A stretch of 55,478 nucleotides of DNA from Desulfobulbus propionicus (GTDB lineage Bacteria; Desulfobacterota; Desulfobulbia; Desulfobulbales; Desulfobulbaceae): contig PDQK01000032.1 in assembly GCA_002746685.1 (NCBI GenBank), positions 1 through 55,478 on the forward strand, given 5' to 3'. Below the pieces are notes generated by a model that saw only the letters and a program-made list of their open reading frames with translations, was not told the origin of the DNA and made no database searches. A program made the translations under genes and the position numbers. Each line of letters starts with the position of its first letter. Positions within the stretch are counted from its first letter, which is position 1. Positions 15,994-25,970 of this stretch are shown one piece after another.

Positions 15994-17202
15994 TTACATC
16001 AACCCACTGGCATAACGAATGGCGGTCAAGTAGTACTCATTCACCTGTTCGGGGGTAATACCCTTTTGGGCAAAAAAAGAAGCCAACTTATCCTGCTGAT
16101 TACGCTCATAATATTTAACAATGGAAAGATAGGGCGCATAGGGTCCGCTTCCAGCAATGAGCGCTTCTTTAACAAGTTGGCTCACGGGTAGTTTCTTCAT
16201 AATCTCAGCCATCTTTAAATCAAGCATTGCATCGAGCAAGGAGAACAGGCCAAGCATGAACAGTTCAGAAGCGTCTATCTTTTTTGATGTACTCTGCTCG
16301 CCAAGGAGCTCACAAAATTTGGCTCGAACCAGTCCCAAACGAATTAATTCACCCGGTTTTTCACTGGCCATTTCAGAGATAATAACGAGCATCACAAAAT
16401 GGCGCAGCTCTTTCTCTCCTAAAAAGGCAATTGCGTGCTTGATGCTGGAAATTTCCTGCAAACGATAAAAATAGGAAGAATTCAGAAACCGTAGTAGTTT
16501 ATAACTAACAGAAATATCGTTTGAAATAATTTTATGTAATGCTTCGACGGTGGTATTCTTCTTCGCTACCTCAGCAAGTAAACGCAATTGCGTTATCTGG
16601 GTGGTTGTTAACTCCTGGATTGTAATCTGCTCTGGTTTGGAAAAAAAATACCCCTGAAAATAGACAAATCCCCTTTTTGCCGCCTCCTCAAACTCTGCCG
16701 AGGTTTCCACTTTTTCTGCAAGCAGTTTCACCTTGTAGCGCTCAAGTAGCCTAAGTGTTCGCTCAATCATACGTATCGGCGTAAGGCGAAAATCAATCTT
16801 AACGATATTTGCCAGCTCTAACAATGGCACAGACTGCTTGTCGTAAATAAAATCATCCAATGCGATGGTATAGCCCTTATCACGCAGGCGTTGGCATGCT
16901 TGAATCACTTTCCGGCTTGGTTCGACATTTTCCAGCACCTCAACTACGATAGATTCTTTAGAAAAAGATTCGGGTAATCGTTTTTCAAGGAGATCCTGGG
17001 TGAAATTAACAAAGCACGGTTTATAACTGGAGATATCGTTGATATCACGGGTAAGAAAAGTACTGGTCAACACGCTTGTCGTAGCTCTGCTCCCACTTAC
17101 CTGATCCATGGCAGAATTTTTCGCCCCCCGATACAACAACTCATAGCCATGTACTTTTCGATGTACATTAAATATAGGTTGTCGTGCGATGTATTGTTCC
17201 AT
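15994..17202 (-). CDS. EAL-HDOD signalling protein
   Basis: 402 residues: an N-terminal EAL-type domain (~1-200; IARQPIF, YELLYRG, VNFTQDLL, IALDDF, IVKIDF, LLAEKVET) and a C-terminal HDOD domain (~200-390). This is the YuxH/CdgJ architecture. The EAL signature is altered to ELL, and proteins of this type are often catalytically inactive sensors of c-di-GMP signalling, so phosphodiesterase activity is doubtful. It starts 3 bases after the PilZ gene stop, so the two are co-expressed and probably control surface behaviour such as motility or adhesion. Confidence 0.88.
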   Translation of the reverse strand: MEQYIARQPIFNVHRKVHGYELLYRGAKNSAMDQVSGSRATTSVLTSTFLTRDINDISSYKPCFVNFTQDLLEKRLPESFSKESIVVEVLENVEPSRKVIQACQRLRDKGYTIALDDFIYDKQSVPLLELANIVKIDFRLTPIRMIERTLRLLERYKVKLLAEKVETSAEFEEAAKRGFVYFQGYFFSKPEQITIQELTTTQITQLRLLAEVAKKNTTVEALHKIISNDISVSYKLLRFLNSSYFYRLQEISSIKHAIAFLGEKELRHFVMLVIISEMASEKPGELIRLGLVRAKFCELLGEQSTSKKIDASELFMLGLFSLLDAMLDLKMAEIMKKLPVSQLVKEALIAGSGPYAPYLSIVKYYERNQQDKLASFFAQKGITPEQVNEYYLTAIRYASGLM

Positions 17203-17205
17203 GGT

Positions 17206-17586
17206 CTAAGAGGAGGAATTCTGTTTCTGCCAGAGCCGTTTTTCAGGAGTTTTTTTTTGCTCGCGCAGCATGTTAAAAAAATGGGTCTGAATAAACTTTA
17301 CCGTTTCTGCTTCAATAAGTGAAAATTGGAGCGCTGTGATCTCTTCATCTTGACGGACTACCATGCCAGTGGCTTCAATCGTTCCCACGTCCTGCCCCAA
17401 ATCGATACTGACCAGGACCTTTTCCTCAACATTCAGCGGTACTGTCGGTTCTCGAAGCGCACATCCTATGGTGGAGATATTGTCCAGGCCAGCCTCACCA
17501 TCTTCGTAGGCGGTTTTATATGTCACCGAGAGGGTATCACAGGTAAATCGGAACGCCTGTCGCTTTGATTTTTTTGCTCTTATCAA
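17206..17586 (-). CDS. PilZ-domain c-di-GMP receptor
   Basis: 126 residues from a TTG start (17586) with GGGAAG upstream. The PilZ binding signature is present: RQAFR (RxxxR) near the N-terminus and DNISTIG (DxSxxG) at ~35-41. Single-domain PilZ protein, probably a c-di-GMP effector. It is followed immediately by the EAL-HDOD gene, forming a two-gene c-di-GMP unit. Confidence 0.8.
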   Translation of the reverse strand: MIRAKKSKRQAFRFTCDTLSVTYKTAYEDGEAGLDNISTIGCALREPTVPLNVEEKVLVSIDLGQDVGTIEATGMVVRQDEEITALQFSLIEAETVKFIQTHFFNMLREQKKTPEKRLWQKQNSSS

Positions 17587-17764
17587 TGCTTCCCATAAAA
17601 TAAAAGAGAATAAATGACTGCTTGTACCACACGCTGTATACTAACGATGTTATCTTCTTAAGCGCAAGATATCACAAGAACGATCAAAACAAATACCAGA
17701 AATACATTTTTTGACCGATAAGATACGCATATGCCCTGCATAAAGCGCTATCACCCAAATCATT

Positions 17765-18481
17765 ATGACTACGTTTTTCCTGGCAGGAAGCATATTTTTT
17801 GTGGCAGGAGCAGTACAGGGACTGACCGGTTTTGGGGCAGGTTTAGTAGCTATCCCGCTGCTCTGCCTTATTATTGATGTTACAATTGCCGTGCCCCTGC
17901 TCATGTTAAACGGCTTGCTGATGACCTCATACCTCTCTTTCAGGCTCCGTGCCCTGGTGGATTGGAAAAAAATCTCCCCCCTTTTACTTGGAGCCATCCC
18001 GGGTATCCTCCTTGGCAGCATATGTCTTACGGTTATCGATCCACATCTGGTCCGAACGCTGCTTGGAATTGTGCTCATCAGCTACAGTGTATACAGCCTT
18101 TTTGTCCAGCCAAGGCCCCTGAATATGCCTAAATGGATGGGCTATATAGCTGGCTTGCTTACCGGTTTCATTACGGGTTTAATCAGCGCAGGAGGGCCAC
18201 CAGTCATTATTTACACGACCCTGACAAACTGGTCAAAAGACCAGATCAAGTCAACCCTGACTGGTTTTTTCATCTGCAATTCAGCGGTTACCGTCCTTGT
18301 CCATGCCCTGAGTGGAATGACCACATTATTGGTGTTAAAATATTTCCTTGTCACCATGCCGTTGATCGTATTGGGCGCTGCGCTGGGCTCAAGGGTCACC
18401 GACAAAATTAACCGCCGTACCTACCTGAAATGTATTTACACCTTCCTCATCATCATGGGCATCTTGATGCTCAAAAGGTAA
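17765..18481 (+). CDS. TauE/SafE-family membrane permease
   Basis: 238 residues with about eight hydrophobic helices. The N-terminal repeat begins with GAVQGLTGFGAGLVAIPLL, and the second half has the matching GFITGLISAGGPPVIIY, the duplicated motif of TauE/SafE/YfcA sulfite/sulfonate/anion exporters. Substrate cannot be read from the sequence; sulfite or a sulfur compound is plausible. A monocistronic gene divergent from the PilZ-EAL pair and convergent with the lytic transglycosylase. No strong ribosome site is seen at the ATG. Confidence 0.85.
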   Translation: MTTFFLAGSIFFVAGAVQGLTGFGAGLVAIPLLCLIIDVTIAVPLLMLNGLLMTSYLSFRLRALVDWKKISPLLLGAIPGILLGSICLTVIDPHLVRTLLGIVLISYSVYSLFVQPRPLNMPKWMGYIAGLLTGFITGLISAGGPPVIIYTTLTNWSKDQIKSTLTGFFICNSAVTVLVHALSGMTTLLVLKYFLVTMPLIVLGAALGSRVTDKINRRTYLKCIYTFLIIMGILMLKR

Positions 18482-18544
18482 AGGATCGGGTATTCCTGCA
18501 AAAGCAACACCAAGAAAAATCAATAACAGTACAATAATAACAGG

Positions 18545-19240
18545 TTAGCGAACAGTAACCATCCTGCGAATATTGATGTTGGTCAGGTTAGCAAACCCGT
18601 TTCGATACGCATTATAATGCTGCATCACCTTGCTCACATAGGCCATGGTTTCAGGAATTTCCGGAATTTTCCCAAAGGGCTTTACCCTACCGGGACCAGC
18701 GTTGTAAGCAGCCAGGCTCAATTCAATGTTGCCATGGTAGCTATTAAGCATCTGCCTGAAATACCGGGTACCGCCATCAATATTCTGGCCCACATCAAAG
18801 GGGTCAACAACATTTAACTCCCTTGCAGTTCCAGGCATGAGCTGCATTAACCCCAGAGCACCATGGGTGGAAACTGCCCGTGGATTAAAGTTGGATTCGG
18901 TTTTTATAATCGCTTTAATCAAGGAAGGGTCGACCTTATACACAGCAGCAGCCCTGTTGATATGATACTGCAGGTGCCTGTGCTGAGGATCAGGCATGTT
19001 GGAGAAAGCATAAGAGTTACGATAAAGGGAGTGATTCTTGCGCGCCTTTTTTTGATATTGCTTAAGCCTTTTTTCCCCAATTTCGGTGACCGTTCCTTGT
19101 TTAATCCGCGCACGACCATCCACAGGAACGTTGGTGTAGTGAATTACACCACGCTCATCAACGTAGGTAAAAAGATTTGCCGCTGCTGACAAAGGGAGCA
19201 ATGCCAGCAGCACCAACACAAAAAAGGATGTTTTCACCAT
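18545..19240 (-). CDS. Lytic transglycosylase (SLT domain) with DUF4124
   Basis: 231 residues: signal peptide (~1-21), DUF4124 module ([16 protein letters not shown] ~24-40), linker, then an SLT goose-lysozyme-type domain (~93-205). The catalytic Glu sits in [10 protein letters not shown], followed by the family motifs [16 protein letters not shown] and [11 protein letters not shown]. It cleaves peptidoglycan in the periplasm. It lies six bases after the aldolase gene, apparently the end of the leftward operon. Confidence 0.92.
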   Translation of the reverse strand: MVKTSFFVLVLLALLPLSAAANLFTYVDERGVIHYTNVPVDGRARIKQGTVTEIGEKRLKQYQKKARKNHSLYRNSYAFSNMPDPQHRHLQYHINRAAAVYKVDPSLIKAIIKTESNFNPRAVSTHGALGLMQLMPGTARELNVVDPFDVGQNIDGGTRYFRQMLNSYHGNIELSLAAYNAGPGRVKPFGKIPEIPETMAYVSKVMQHYNAYRNGFANLTNINIRRMVTVR

Positions 19241-19246
19241 AGACTT

Positions 19247-19891
19247 CTATTTCTGTCTTTTTTCCCAGTCAGCCAGGAACTTTTCCATACCGATATCAGT
19301 CAGAGGATGCTTGGCAAGCTGGGCAATAACCTTGTATGGGATGGTGGCAATATCAGCACCAACTAAAGCGGATTCAGAAACATGCTGTGGAGAGCGAATA
19401 GAGGCAACGATCACCTCGGTAGCATACCCGTAATTTCTAAATATCGTCATTATATCGGCGACAAGTTCCATCCCGTTTAATGAAATGTCATCAAGACGAC
19501 CAACAAAGGGGCTCACATAGGTCGCTCCTGCCTTAGCAGCAAGCAGGGCCTGGGAGGAAGAGAAGATCAAGGTTACGTTGGTTTTAATATCTTCAGCAGC
19601 AAGCATTTTCACTGCTTTGAGCCCCTCTTCAATCATGGGGATTTTGATGACAATGTTATCACTTATTGTAACCAGCTCTTTTGCTTCAGCTACCATGCCT
19701 TCTGCATCAAGACTTACTACTTCAGCACTCACCGGTCCATCAACGACGGCGCAGATATCTTTCAAAATTTCAGTAAAAGGACGCTGCTCTTTTGAAACCA
19801 GTGAAGGGTTGGTTGTTACCCCATCAACCATCCCAATGGCCACGCCCTTTTTTATCTCCTCAATATTGGCTGTATCGATAAAGAATTTCAT
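19247..19891 (-). CDS. fsa: Transaldolase-like fructose-6-phosphate aldolase (FSA/TalC)
   Basis: 214 residues, the short decameric transaldolase subfamily (FSA/TalC/MipB). Conserved elements: [22 protein letters not shown], the Schiff-base lysine in NIVIKIPM (~83), TNVTLIFS, and SPFVGRLDD. Acts in C3/C6/C7 sugar-phosphate exchange; whether it is a transaldolase or an F6P aldolase cannot be settled from sequence. ATG at 19891 overlaps the TGA of the upstream small membrane gene. Confidence 0.93.
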   Translation of the reverse strand: MKFFIDTANIEEIKKGVAIGMVDGVTTNPSLVSKEQRPFTEILKDICAVVDGPVSAEVVSLDAEGMVAEAKELVTISDNIVIKIPMIEEGLKAVKMLAAEDIKTNVTLIFSSSQALLAAKAGATYVSPFVGRLDDISLNGMELVADIMTIFRNYGYATEVIVASIRSPQHVSESALVGADIATIPYKVIAQLAKHPLTDIGMEKFLADWEKRQK

Positions 19892-20157
19892 TTTTCCTCC
19901 TCTGGTTGCTCAATAAACGTGTCGCAGCATTGCTCGCTGCAAAAATAATACGTCTGCCTGCCTTTACGCAATCGGACAGCTTGTTTTTTGGGAACTAATG
20001 TATGACAAACAGGATCCTCAACCAGAGTATCCTGAACCGGTGTTTCTTTTTTATCCTGGGCAGTCTTTTTCTCAAACTGGTCCAGCAGCATACTTCTGAT
20101 TAAGCGGTAGCCGATGTAAAACAGGACTGCCAAAACGATGAGGCGAAGTGGGGTCAT
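19888..20157 (-). CDS. Small YHS-like/PP0621-type membrane protein
   Basis: 89 residues. One N-terminal helix ([17 protein letters not shown]) is followed by a charged linker and a C-terminal YHS/TRASH-like zinc-ribbon motif ([22 protein letters not shown]). Start ATG 20157 is preferred over an upstream TTG at 20190 because GGTGG precedes it and the helix then sits at the N-terminus. The stop overlaps the aldolase start. Possible metal-binding membrane accessory; no specific role known. Confidence 0.75.
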   Translation of the reverse strand: MTPLRLIVLAVLFYIGYRLIRSMLLDQFEKKTAQDKKETPVQDTLVEDPVCHTLVPKKQAVRLRKGRQTYYFCSEQCCDTFIEQPEEEK

Positions 20158-20283
20158 GGAATCCACCGCTTTATCACCATGAAAATACAATTCAACATGA
20201 AAATATTATATCTCCACCAACTGAAAAGTCTAATCAAAAGCTCAATCTGCGCAAAAGAGCTGCTCCTTTCAATACCTTTTACC

Positions 20284-20808
20284 CTACCATTGAAGCTGTT
20301 CGATATCCCCCTGGTTGATGGTAAGACGTGCAAGCTGTTCTCTTATGCTTAAACCAGTAACAGCATGGATAGCCCAGGGAGCGATTTCAGCCAGAGGTAC
20401 CAGCACAAAGCCTCTCTTGTTCATCTCTTTATGCGGCACAGTAAGCACTTCTGTTTCAATTACCTGATCACCAAAAAGCAGGATATCCAGGTCAAGGGTA
20501 CGATCTATATATCCTGGTTGCTCCGGGGAGCGAACGCGTCCAGCTGCCTGTTCAATGCTCTGCAACACCTCCAATAACGCTTCTGGCATAAGCGATGTCC
20601 AGCCACTCAACGCTGCGTTTATAAAAGCATGCTCACTTTCCATATCAAAAGGAGCAGTACGATAAGGACTGGAGAGACGGGATACGTGTATAGAAGGATG
20701 GAGAGCAAGCTCACGTGAGCCGGAAAACACCATTGCCTTACTTTCCCCCAGATTAGAACCCAAGCTTAGAGCAAACCAGTGGGAAAATGCAGGATCAGAG
20801 CTGTGCAC
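20284..20808 (-). CDS. folK: 2-amino-4-hydroxy-6-hydroxymethyldihydropteridine pyrophosphokinase
   Basis: 174 residues. HPPK transfers pyrophosphate from ATP to the pterin precursor in folate synthesis. Motifs: LSLGSNLG near the N-terminus, the HPPK signature (R-PEQPGYIDRTLDLDIL-LFG ~96-114) and VPHKEMNKRGFVLVPL. The start is a GTG at 20808 with no clear ribosome site; it is 27 bases after dapB, so translation may depend on coupling. Confidence 0.92.
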   Translation of the reverse strand: MHSSDPAFSHWFALSLGSNLGESKAMVFSGSRELALHPSIHVSRLSSPYRTAPFDMESEHAFINAALSGWTSLMPEALLEVLQSIEQAAGRVRSPEQPGYIDRTLDLDILLFGDQVIETEVLTVPHKEMNKRGFVLVPLAEIAPWAIHAVTGLSIREQLARLTINQGDIEQLQW

Positions 20809-20835
20809 GGGAATAACTTGAACGTGTACTGCGGA

Positions 20836-21648
20836 TTAAAAGGTAACCAGGTCAAGCACATCAAACATGGTATACATACCGTTATCCTTGCCCACTATCC
20901 AGGCAGCAGCAAGGGCTGCACCTCGAGCAAAATTATCGCGGTTGGTTGCGCGGTGACTGATCTCAATCCGCTCCCCAGCTCCAGCAAAATAGACGGTGTG
21001 CTCACCTACGATATCACCACCGCGGATGGTTTGGATGCCTATCTCTTGAGCAGTCCGCTCACCGATAATACCGTTGCGCTCCATAACCCCTACGGTATTC
21101 AAATCCCGACCTAACGCACCTGCAGCCATCTCTCCAAGTTTGAGAGCAGTCCCTGAAGGTGCATCTTTTTTCATCCGGTGGTGAGCTTCAACAATCTCCA
21201 CATCATAGGCATCACCAAGGACTGCGGCAGCCTTTTCCACCAGCTTAAACAGCACATTTACCCCAACCGCCATGTTAGGCGAATGCACACAGGGAAAGTT
21301 ACTGTCAGCCAGTTCCTTTAAACGGTGCAACTGATCCTGAGTAAGCCCAGTGGTACCAATCACCATGGCTCTTTTATGCTGGGCAGCGATCTCGGCAAAC
21401 TCCATGGTAGCGTCATGGAAGGTGAAATCAATAACCACATCCCCTTTCTCAACAACAGATTCAAGCCCTGGTTCGATAAGCACGCCAGTGGTACCAATAC
21501 CACTGATCATTCCTACATCTTCACCAAGTAAGCTACTGTCAGGATGTTCAAAGGCAGCAACCAGCTCCAACCCTTCCTGGCGCTGCACCATCTGAACAAT
21601 CCGTTGTCCCATTCTACCGCCAGCACCGGCAACGATTACCCTGTTCAT
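20836..21648 (-). CDS. dapB: 4-hydroxy-tetrahydrodipicolinate reductase
   Basis: 270 residues. Reduces hydroxy-tetrahydrodipicolinate in the lysine/diaminopimelate pathway. The NAD(P)-binding N-terminus reads VAGAGGRMGQRIV; the substrate-binding signature VEAHHRMKKDAPSGTAL is at ~155-171. It lies 46 bases downstream of dapA in the order dapF-dapA-dapB, so three consecutive DAP enzymes are co-transcribed. Confidence 0.97.
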   Translation of the reverse strand: MNRVIVAGAGGRMGQRIVQMVQRQEGLELVAAFEHPDSSLLGEDVGMISGIGTTGVLIEPGLESVVEKGDVVIDFTFHDATMEFAEIAAQHKRAMVIGTTGLTQDQLHRLKELADSNFPCVHSPNMAVGVNVLFKLVEKAAAVLGDAYDVEIVEAHHRMKKDAPSGTALKLGEMAAGALGRDLNTVGVMERNGIIGERTAQEIGIQTIRGGDIVGEHTVYFAGAGERIEISHRATNRDNFARGAALAAAWIVGKDNGMYTMFDVLDLVTF

Positions 21649-21694
21649 AAGAGTTTTGTCCTTTGTCGCTTGGTTACAGTTATGAGCGTTTGCA

Positions 21695-22576
21695 CTACAA
21701 AAGGTTGCATTCTTTCATACATGCAACCAATTGGGCTTCGCCGGCATCATCCAGTTCTGTCATGGGAAGACGCACTTCTGGAGACTGGATTCGACCCATC
21801 AGGTTCAGCCCTCTTTTCGCTGGTGCCGGGCTTGGGTAACAAAACATGGCCTTCATAAGGGAAAACAGTTCATAATGTAATGCGTTAGCCCTTTGCAGAT
21901 CACCAGCTAAGGAAGCTTCCATCATGGTCGCTGTTTTACTTGGCTCCAGGTTGGATACAACCGAAATAACGCCTTTCCCGCCGATCAGCACTGTTGGCAT
22001 GGCAGTGAAATCATCGCCAGAAAGCACTGCAAAACCCTGAGGACATTTTTGGATGATCTCGCTCACCTGATTAAGATTGCCTGTGGCTTCCTTAATCCCG
22101 ATGACATTGGGGAACTGGGCAAGTCGGGCAACGGTGTCCGGGAGCATGTTCGTCACTGTTCGTCCGGGTACATTATAAAGGACCATGGGAATATCCACCG
22201 CATCGAGCACAGCCTTAAAATGCTGGTACAAACCTTCCTGGCTTGGCTTGTTGTAGTAAGGCACCACTGACAACACCGCATCAGCACCGCTTTCCTTGGC
22301 TGACTCTGTCAACTCAATGGCCTCCGCCGTTGAGTTGGCTCCAGTACCCGCGATGACCGGAACCCGTCCGCCAACGGCCTTAACTGTAAGCTCTATAACA
22401 CGCTTATGTTCGGAAAAACTTAAGGTGGCAGACTCTCCAGTCGTCCCACATGGCACCAAGCCATGAATTCCATTGTCAATTTGAAATTCGATGAAGTCAA
22501 GCATGCCCTGCTCATCGATTTCTCCACCCTTCATTGGGGTAACCATTGCTGTTATAGCGCCTTTTATCCGTGCCAT
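21695..22576 (-). CDS. dapA: 4-hydroxy-tetrahydrodipicolinate synthase
   Basis: 293-residue aldolase-class enzyme condensing pyruvate with aspartate semialdehyde. Visible: GTTGESATLS (pyruvate-binding), YNVPGRT with the catalytic Tyr, and the Schiff-base lysine in GIKEATGN. Start at ATG 22576 (MARIKGAITAMVTP) because GAGGAGAAGG lies directly upstream and it gives the family length; an in-frame ATG at 22615 would add 13 atypical residues. Confidence 0.97.
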   Translation of the reverse strand: MARIKGAITAMVTPMKGGEIDEQGMLDFIEFQIDNGIHGLVPCGTTGESATLSFSEHKRVIELTVKAVGGRVPVIAGTGANSTAEAIELTESAKESGADAVLSVVPYYNKPSQEGLYQHFKAVLDAVDIPMVLYNVPGRTVTNMLPDTVARLAQFPNVIGIKEATGNLNQVSEIIQKCPQGFAVLSGDDFTAMPTVLIGGKGVISVVSNLEPSKTATMMEASLAGDLQRANALHYELFSLMKAMFCYPSPAPAKRGLNLMGRIQSPEVRLPMTELDDAGEAQLVACMKECNLL

Positions 22577-22627
22577 ATCCTTCTCCTCAGTGCCCCGCGA
22601 TTGATACGGAAGCACCTCAAACTATAT

Positions 22628-23473
22628 TTACTCCTTTTTCAACCCCAGCAGAGCTTCAGCGGTGAGCTCACCTTGATAAATACATAACGCCGGGCCTTTT
22701 AAAAACACATCGTCCACGGTGCTGCCCGCAGTCATATTGAAGCGTATCTCCAGTTGATCGCCCCCTGAAGTGGTCACCTGTACAGGTGAGGAAACCTTAT
22801 CAAGCAGGTGAGCAACAACGCTACTCGCCACCGCCCCGGTCCCACAAGCAAGGGTCTCGTTTTCCACCCCGCGCTCATAGGTTCGCACCTTAAGCCCACC
22901 GTCCTGCAAGGAAACAAAGTTCACATTGGTCCCTGCGGGCTGAAAATCCTTGTGATAACGGATGATACTCCCAAGCTCCTGCACATTCACTACATGGGCA
23001 TCATCAACCATATACACCACGTGGGGAACACCAGTGTCCAGTGTATGAACAGTGATCCTTTCCTCCCCGGCAAGCTTCAGCTCATGGTTCATGTGCAAAG
23101 AATGGGGTGCGGTCATTCTGATGGTCACGTTGACATCGGAAACCCGTGCTTCAATAACACCAGCCAGGGTTTCAAAACGCATGATGGCAGGAGCAATACC
23201 ATGCATATATGCATAGCGTGCAGCACACCTGGCCCCGTTACCGCACATTTCAGCGACAGAACCATCACTGTTAAAAAACTGCCATTTAAAGTCAGCCTGG
23301 TCTGAATTTTCAATTAACAACAGTCCATCTGCCCCAATCGACACCCGTCGACTGCACACATGTTTGGCAAAACGTGCTGCCTCTTCCGTATCCAGGAAAG
23401 GATATCGATGATCGATAATGATAAAATCATTACCAGTACCACTCATTTTCACAAAGGGAATTGGGGTATTCAT
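22628..23473 (-). CDS. dapF: Diaminopimelate epimerase
   Basis: 281 residues. Converts LL- to meso-diaminopimelate. Both catalytic cysteines are in place: MCGNGARC (~76-83) and ACGTGAVASS (~209-218). The N-terminus FVKMSGTGNDFIIID is canonical. It is flanked by the fibronectin-like lipoprotein gene (27 bases upstream) and dapA. Confidence 0.97.
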   Translation of the reverse strand: MNTPIPFVKMSGTGNDFIIIDHRYPFLDTEEAARFAKHVCSRRVSIGADGLLLIENSDQADFKWQFFNSDGSVAEMCGNGARCAARYAYMHGIAPAIMRFETLAGVIEARVSDVNVTIRMTAPHSLHMNHELKLAGEERITVHTLDTGVPHVVYMVDDAHVVNVQELGSIIRYHKDFQPAGTNVNFVSLQDGGLKVRTYERGVENETLACGTGAVASSVVAHLLDKVSSPVQVTTSGGDQLEIRFNMTAGSTVDDVFLKGPALCIYQGELTAEALLGLKKE

Positions 23474-23500
23474 ATTACCTCTTTTACAGCAGCGGGAGAG

Positions 23501-24568
23501 CTAATTCTTGACCATAACTTCGGGCGAACGCACACTCTCATTAGCCGGGATCATCTTATCAATACTGGATACAGAGTAATGCATTTTCGCGGCACCTGCC
23601 GGCGGGTTACGATCAATGAACATATTGTACGGCAGGAGCACCTCTCCAGCAAGCTGAGGAATCCTTTCACCAGGAAGCCTGCGATACACCCGGTAGCCTT
23701 TCACATCCTTATCTGCAACCGGTGACCAAAAGATTTTGATCCCAACTCCGGTCGTAACCCCGCGTACTCCAGCAGGTACTGCAGGAGGTGTTTTATCAAG
23801 CGGGGTTGCTGCAACGCTTGCACTCACGCCACCAGCAACTTTACCTTCTTCGTACAAGGAGACGGTTTGTACCTGATAAAAGTAGTTACGGTTATTTTCC
23901 ACAGCATTGTCAGTAAAAGTCGTATCATCCAGGAGCTGCCCCACAGGTACCAATTGACCGCCGCCAGTACTTCTCAACACTTGATACCGCACCTTCTCGC
24001 TCACTTTTTCACCATCAATGAGGGCAGTTACCGGATTCCAGCTCAACACATTCTGCTTATCGCCAGCCGTAACGGTTAAGCCTGTTGGAGCAAGGGGTGG
24101 CGTGTTCCACATGAATTTGACGATATTGGAGTCCTTAGACTCCGCCCACCAGCCAGATTTACTCCGCACCTTGAAAAAATACAGGCTCCCGGGGCGCAAT
24201 AAGGAGGACTGGTACCTTGCAGTCTTTTTCCTTCCATGTGGCAATGTGCCGCCATCAAGAGTGATGGGGGGGCCAAAAGGGATAGGGCAGGTAGCACAAT
24301 AGTCTTCGATGGGTACCACTGCGCGATAGATGACAAACTCGGAAATTTCAGTGAGCTCATCACCGCTTTCCGTTTCAACCGGGTAGCTCCAGAACAGGGT
24401 AACCCCCTTCTCACTGAGCTGATGGTGCAAGTCGGTCACCGGTCGCGGCAACACCTGCTGAGGAGCTACGGGGCGATCCTTAAACCCACATCCTCCCAGC
24501 AACAGAACGCTGCAAACAAGTATCACCACCCCTGACTGCATGACGGTAATTTTCCTGCGTTTGATCAT
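23501..24568 (-). CDS. Fibronectin type III-like lipoprotein
   Basis: 355 residues from ATG 24568, five bases after the argH stop. A lipoprotein signal peptide ends in LLLGGC (lipobox). Two to three Fn3-like domains follow (~40-150, ~150-245, ~248-350) with WNPVTALIDG, NRNYFYQVQTVS and GYRVYRR, typical B/E/F-strand motifs. Outer- or inner-membrane-anchored, likely protein- or glycan-binding. Homologues are recognisable as a lipoprotein family beside argH in related deltaproteobacteria by my recollection, but no function is assigned. The longer frame from 24679 lies inside argH and is rejected. Confidence 0.8.
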   Translation of the reverse strand: MIKRRKITVMQSGVVILVCSVLLLGGCGFKDRPVAPQQVLPRPVTDLHHQLSEKGVTLFWSYPVETESGDELTEISEFVIYRAVVPIEDYCATCPIPFGPPITLDGGTLPHGRKKTARYQSSLLRPGSLYFFKVRSKSGWWAESKDSNIVKFMWNTPPLAPTGLTVTAGDKQNVLSWNPVTALIDGEKVSEKVRYQVLRSTGGGQLVPVGQLLDDTTFTDNAVENNRNYFYQVQTVSLYEEGKVAGGVSASVAATPLDKTPPAVPAGVRGVTTGVGIKIFWSPVADKDVKGYRVYRRLPGERIPQLAGEVLLPYNMFIDRNPPAGAAKMHYSVSSIDKMIPANESVRSPEVMVKN

Positions 24569-24572
24569 GGTA

Positions 24573-25970
24573 TTATCCCAAGTACGTTTCAGCCTTCTCC
24601 AGGGCCTCCTGCACCCTGACCAAAGCGGTACCACCGGTTGATACTCGACTGTTAACAGACCCTTCAACAGTAAGTACATTGAAAATATCCGCCTCCAGAT
24701 GCTCTGAAAAGTGCTGCAACTCTTCCAGAGTGAGATCTACCAGCTCGATGTCTCTTTCCTGGCAATGGGCAACCACCCTTCCCACAATCCCGTGAGCCTG
24801 ACGAAATGGTACGTTTTTGCACACCAGATAATCGGCAAGGTCAGTGGCTGTCATAAAGCCGCCATAGGTGGCAGCATGGAGTTTTTCAGTGTTAAACCGG
24901 GTATGTTCAAGCAGCTCAGCAGTTATGGAAAGGCTGGCTTTTACGGTATCCAGGGCATCAAAAACCGGCTCCTTATCTTCCTGCAAATCCCTGTTATAGG
25001 TAAGCGGGAGTCCCTTCACGGTCATCAGCAAAGAGACCAGCGCCCCGGTCACCCGACCGCTTTTACCACGAATAAGTTCAGGGATATCTGGATTCTTCTT
25101 CTGCGGCATGATGGATGAGCCGGTACAGTAGCGATCCCCGATTTGAACGAAATCGAACTCTTTGGACGACCAGTATACGAGCTCTTCAGCCAGACGGCTC
25201 AAGTGGAGCTGGATCACATTCAAGCAAAAGAGAAACTCAAGGGCAAAATCGCGGTCCCCGGAAGTGTCCATGGAGTTGGCACTTACCGTGGGAAAGTCCA
25301 GCTCTTGCGCAACAAATTCCCGGTCCACCGGCAGCCCTGTTCCGGCAAGGGCGGCAGAACCAAGCGGCAGCACATTGATACGCACCAGCGCATCTTGCAA
25401 CCGTTCACGATCCCGCTTGAACATCTCAAAATAGGCCAGCAAATGGTGGGAGACAAGCACTGGCTGAGCACGCTGCATATGGGTGTAGCCAGGCATTATA
25501 GCACCGAGATACTGTTTGCCAAGGGTGACAAAAGCCTTCTGCACCTGGCCAAGGAGGTGGTCGAGCTTATCCACCTCGTCTCGGAGGTACATTCTGAAGT
25601 CCACATTAACCTGATCATTACGGCTGCGGGCTGTATGGAGTTTTGCTCCGGCTGCTCCGATGCGATCGGTGAGTGCCTTTTCAATGTTCATGTGAACATC
25701 TTCAAGTTCTTCTTTGAAGGTGAACGTACCGGCTGCTATCTCTTGCTCTATCTGGCTAAGGCCGTCGGCAATCTGGTTGTATTCGTCCTCTGAGATAAGC
25801 CCCTGCCTGGCAAGCATTTTGGCATGGGCTTTGGATCCTCTGATATCCTGACGGTACATCCGGGCATCATAGCTCACCGACTCACTGAAACTCTCCACCG
25901 AGGCTGCGGTGGATTCAGCGAAACGTCCGCCCCACAGCTTTGCTGATCCATTATCCGAGCTCATGGTCAT
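24573..25970 (-). CDS. argH: Argininosuccinate lyase
   Basis: 465 residues of the fumarase/aspartase superfamily. Splits argininosuccinate to arginine and fumarate. The family signature GSSIMPQKKNPD (~285-296), N-terminal KLWGGRF and HTARSRNDQV are present. ATG at 25970 overlaps the argG stop (TAATG), so ArgG and ArgH are co-translated. Confidence 0.98.
   Translation of the reverse strand: MTMSSDNGSAKLWGGRFAESTAASVESFSESVSYDARMYRQDIRGSKAHAKMLARQGLISEDEYNQIADGLSQIEQEIAAGTFTFKEELEDVHMNIEKALTDRIGAAGAKLHTARSRNDQVNVDFRMYLRDEVDKLDHLLGQVQKAFVTLGKQYLGAIMPGYTHMQRAQPVLVSHHLLAYFEMFKRDRERLQDALVRINVLPLGSAALAGTGLPVDREFVAQELDFPTVSANSMDTSGDRDFALEFLFCLNVIQLHLSRLAEELVYWSSKEFDFVQIGDRYCTGSSIMPQKKNPDIPELIRGKSGRVTGALVSLLMTVKGLPLTYNRDLQEDKEPVFDALDTVKASLSITAELLEHTRFNTEKLHAATYGGFMTATDLADYLVCKNVPFRQAHGIVGRVVAHCQERDIELVDLTLEELQHFSEHLEADIFNVLTVEGSVNSRVSTGGTALVRVQEALEKAETYLG

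Noticed and set aside
25143..25793. Long open frame (216 codons) antisense to argH
   Set aside because: Shadow of the strong codon bias of argH; no independent signals.
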